Shown here: positions 20,130 through 20,256 of the stretch, piece by piece
Layout of the letters: each line of letters starts with the position of its first letter
Position numbering within the stretch: position 1 is the first letter of the stretch
Virus record (IMG/VR): IMGVR_UViG_3300032073_000347
Span: 1 to 20,256 of that record
DNA: 20,256 nt
Strand: one strand, 5' to 3'
Source of the DNA: a virus
The notes under the pieces: model-generated
The model's database searches: none
What the model saw: only the letters and a program-made list of their open reading frames with translations
Told to the model about the DNA's origin: nothing
Made by a program: the position numbers and the translations under genes

Positions 20130-20256
20130 ACAAAGTATATGACATGGATGAACTGTATGCATTTGCAGATACTTGGAATCCAACATTCGATGGTTTCTGT
20201 TTAACAATAGATAACTTTTATCAGAATGCAGAAGATTTACATGACCATATAATGGG
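20126..20256 (+). CDS. gene start (TTG), cut by right edge; possibly another oxygenase
   Basis: An open frame begins at TTG 20126, overlapping the previous TGA. AAGGAG at 20113-20118 lies seven bases upstream, which supports TTG over the in-frame ATG at 20144 that has no ribosome binding site. The visible ~43 residues include DMDELYAFADTWNP and FCLTIDNFYQNAEDLHDHIM. The 'TIDNFYQNAEDLHD' pattern resembles the N-terminus of phage 2OG-Fe(II) oxygenases (VIDNFL..PE.v), but that is a weak inference. The gene continues past the window. Confidence 0.65.
   Translation, partial: MNKVYDMDELYAFADTWNPTFDGFCLTIDNFYQNAEDLHDHIM

Noticed and set aside
1-20256. CRISPR array, insertion sequence, integrase or att site
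   Set aside because: No regularly spaced repeats, transposase or recombinase motifs, or tRNA-flanking direct repeats were seen; the tRNA here has an intact 3' end with encoded CCA and no visible duplicate.

Overview
The window looks like part of the genome of a marine T4-like myovirus (Straboviridae/Kyanoviridae-like, perhaps a pelagiphage or cyanophage relative). It is AT-rich, every gene I can support lies on the + strand, and genes are packed with 1-17 nt overlaps. It carries a T4-type primase (gp61-like), T4-type class Ia ribonucleotide reductase NrdA/NrdB with glutaredoxin, and perfect T4 late-promoter octamers (TATAAATA). The host cannot be named from this piece, and no photosynthesis genes are present. 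No integrase, transposase or CRISPR array was seen.

Layout. (1) 2-5995: a block of lysine/glutamate-rich, coiled-coil-prone proteins of the kind found in marine T4-like phages near virion genes. It includes a DUF5824-like gene cut by the window's left edge, a DUF5872-like gene and a 555-aa modular protein. (2) 6016-7257: three late-type genes of different composition, including an Ig-like protein rich in Gly/Thr/Ser. The block ends in two hairpins. (3) 7316-10550: a conserved unknown, tRNA-Thr(UGU), a late promoter, another unknown, a soluble PAP2-type phosphatase, a four-TM coiled-coil membrane protein and a small late-type protein with a strong ribosome binding site. (4) 10557-17429: a sigma70-like promoter followed by a tightly coupled nucleotide-metabolism operon. 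Its order is primase, nrdA, a 2-oxoglutarate/Fe(II) oxygenase, nrdB, two small membrane proteins, glutaredoxin, a 28-aa peptide, an unknown, a 47-aa zinc ribbon and an HEXXH protein. (5) 17401-18122: a second sigma70-like promoter, a HAD-family 5'-nucleotidase-like gene, and a GC-richer stretch holding either a 35-aa ORF or a structured RNA, closed by a clear rho-independent terminator. (6) 18129-20256: a late-type unit with a small conserved unknown, an overlapping i-spanin/o-spanin lysis pair, a second 2OG-Fe(II) oxygenase and the start of a further gene from a TTG codon.

How it fits together. The middle operon supplies primers and dNTPs: primase, ribonucleotide reductase, its probable glutaredoxin reductant and a possible nucleotidase. 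The flanking late units supply virion and lysis proteins. The main oddities are an oxygenase inserted between nrdA and nrdB, promoters placed so close to start codons that several mRNAs should be leaderless, four genes shorter than 60 codons, and a long lipoprotein spanin partner.
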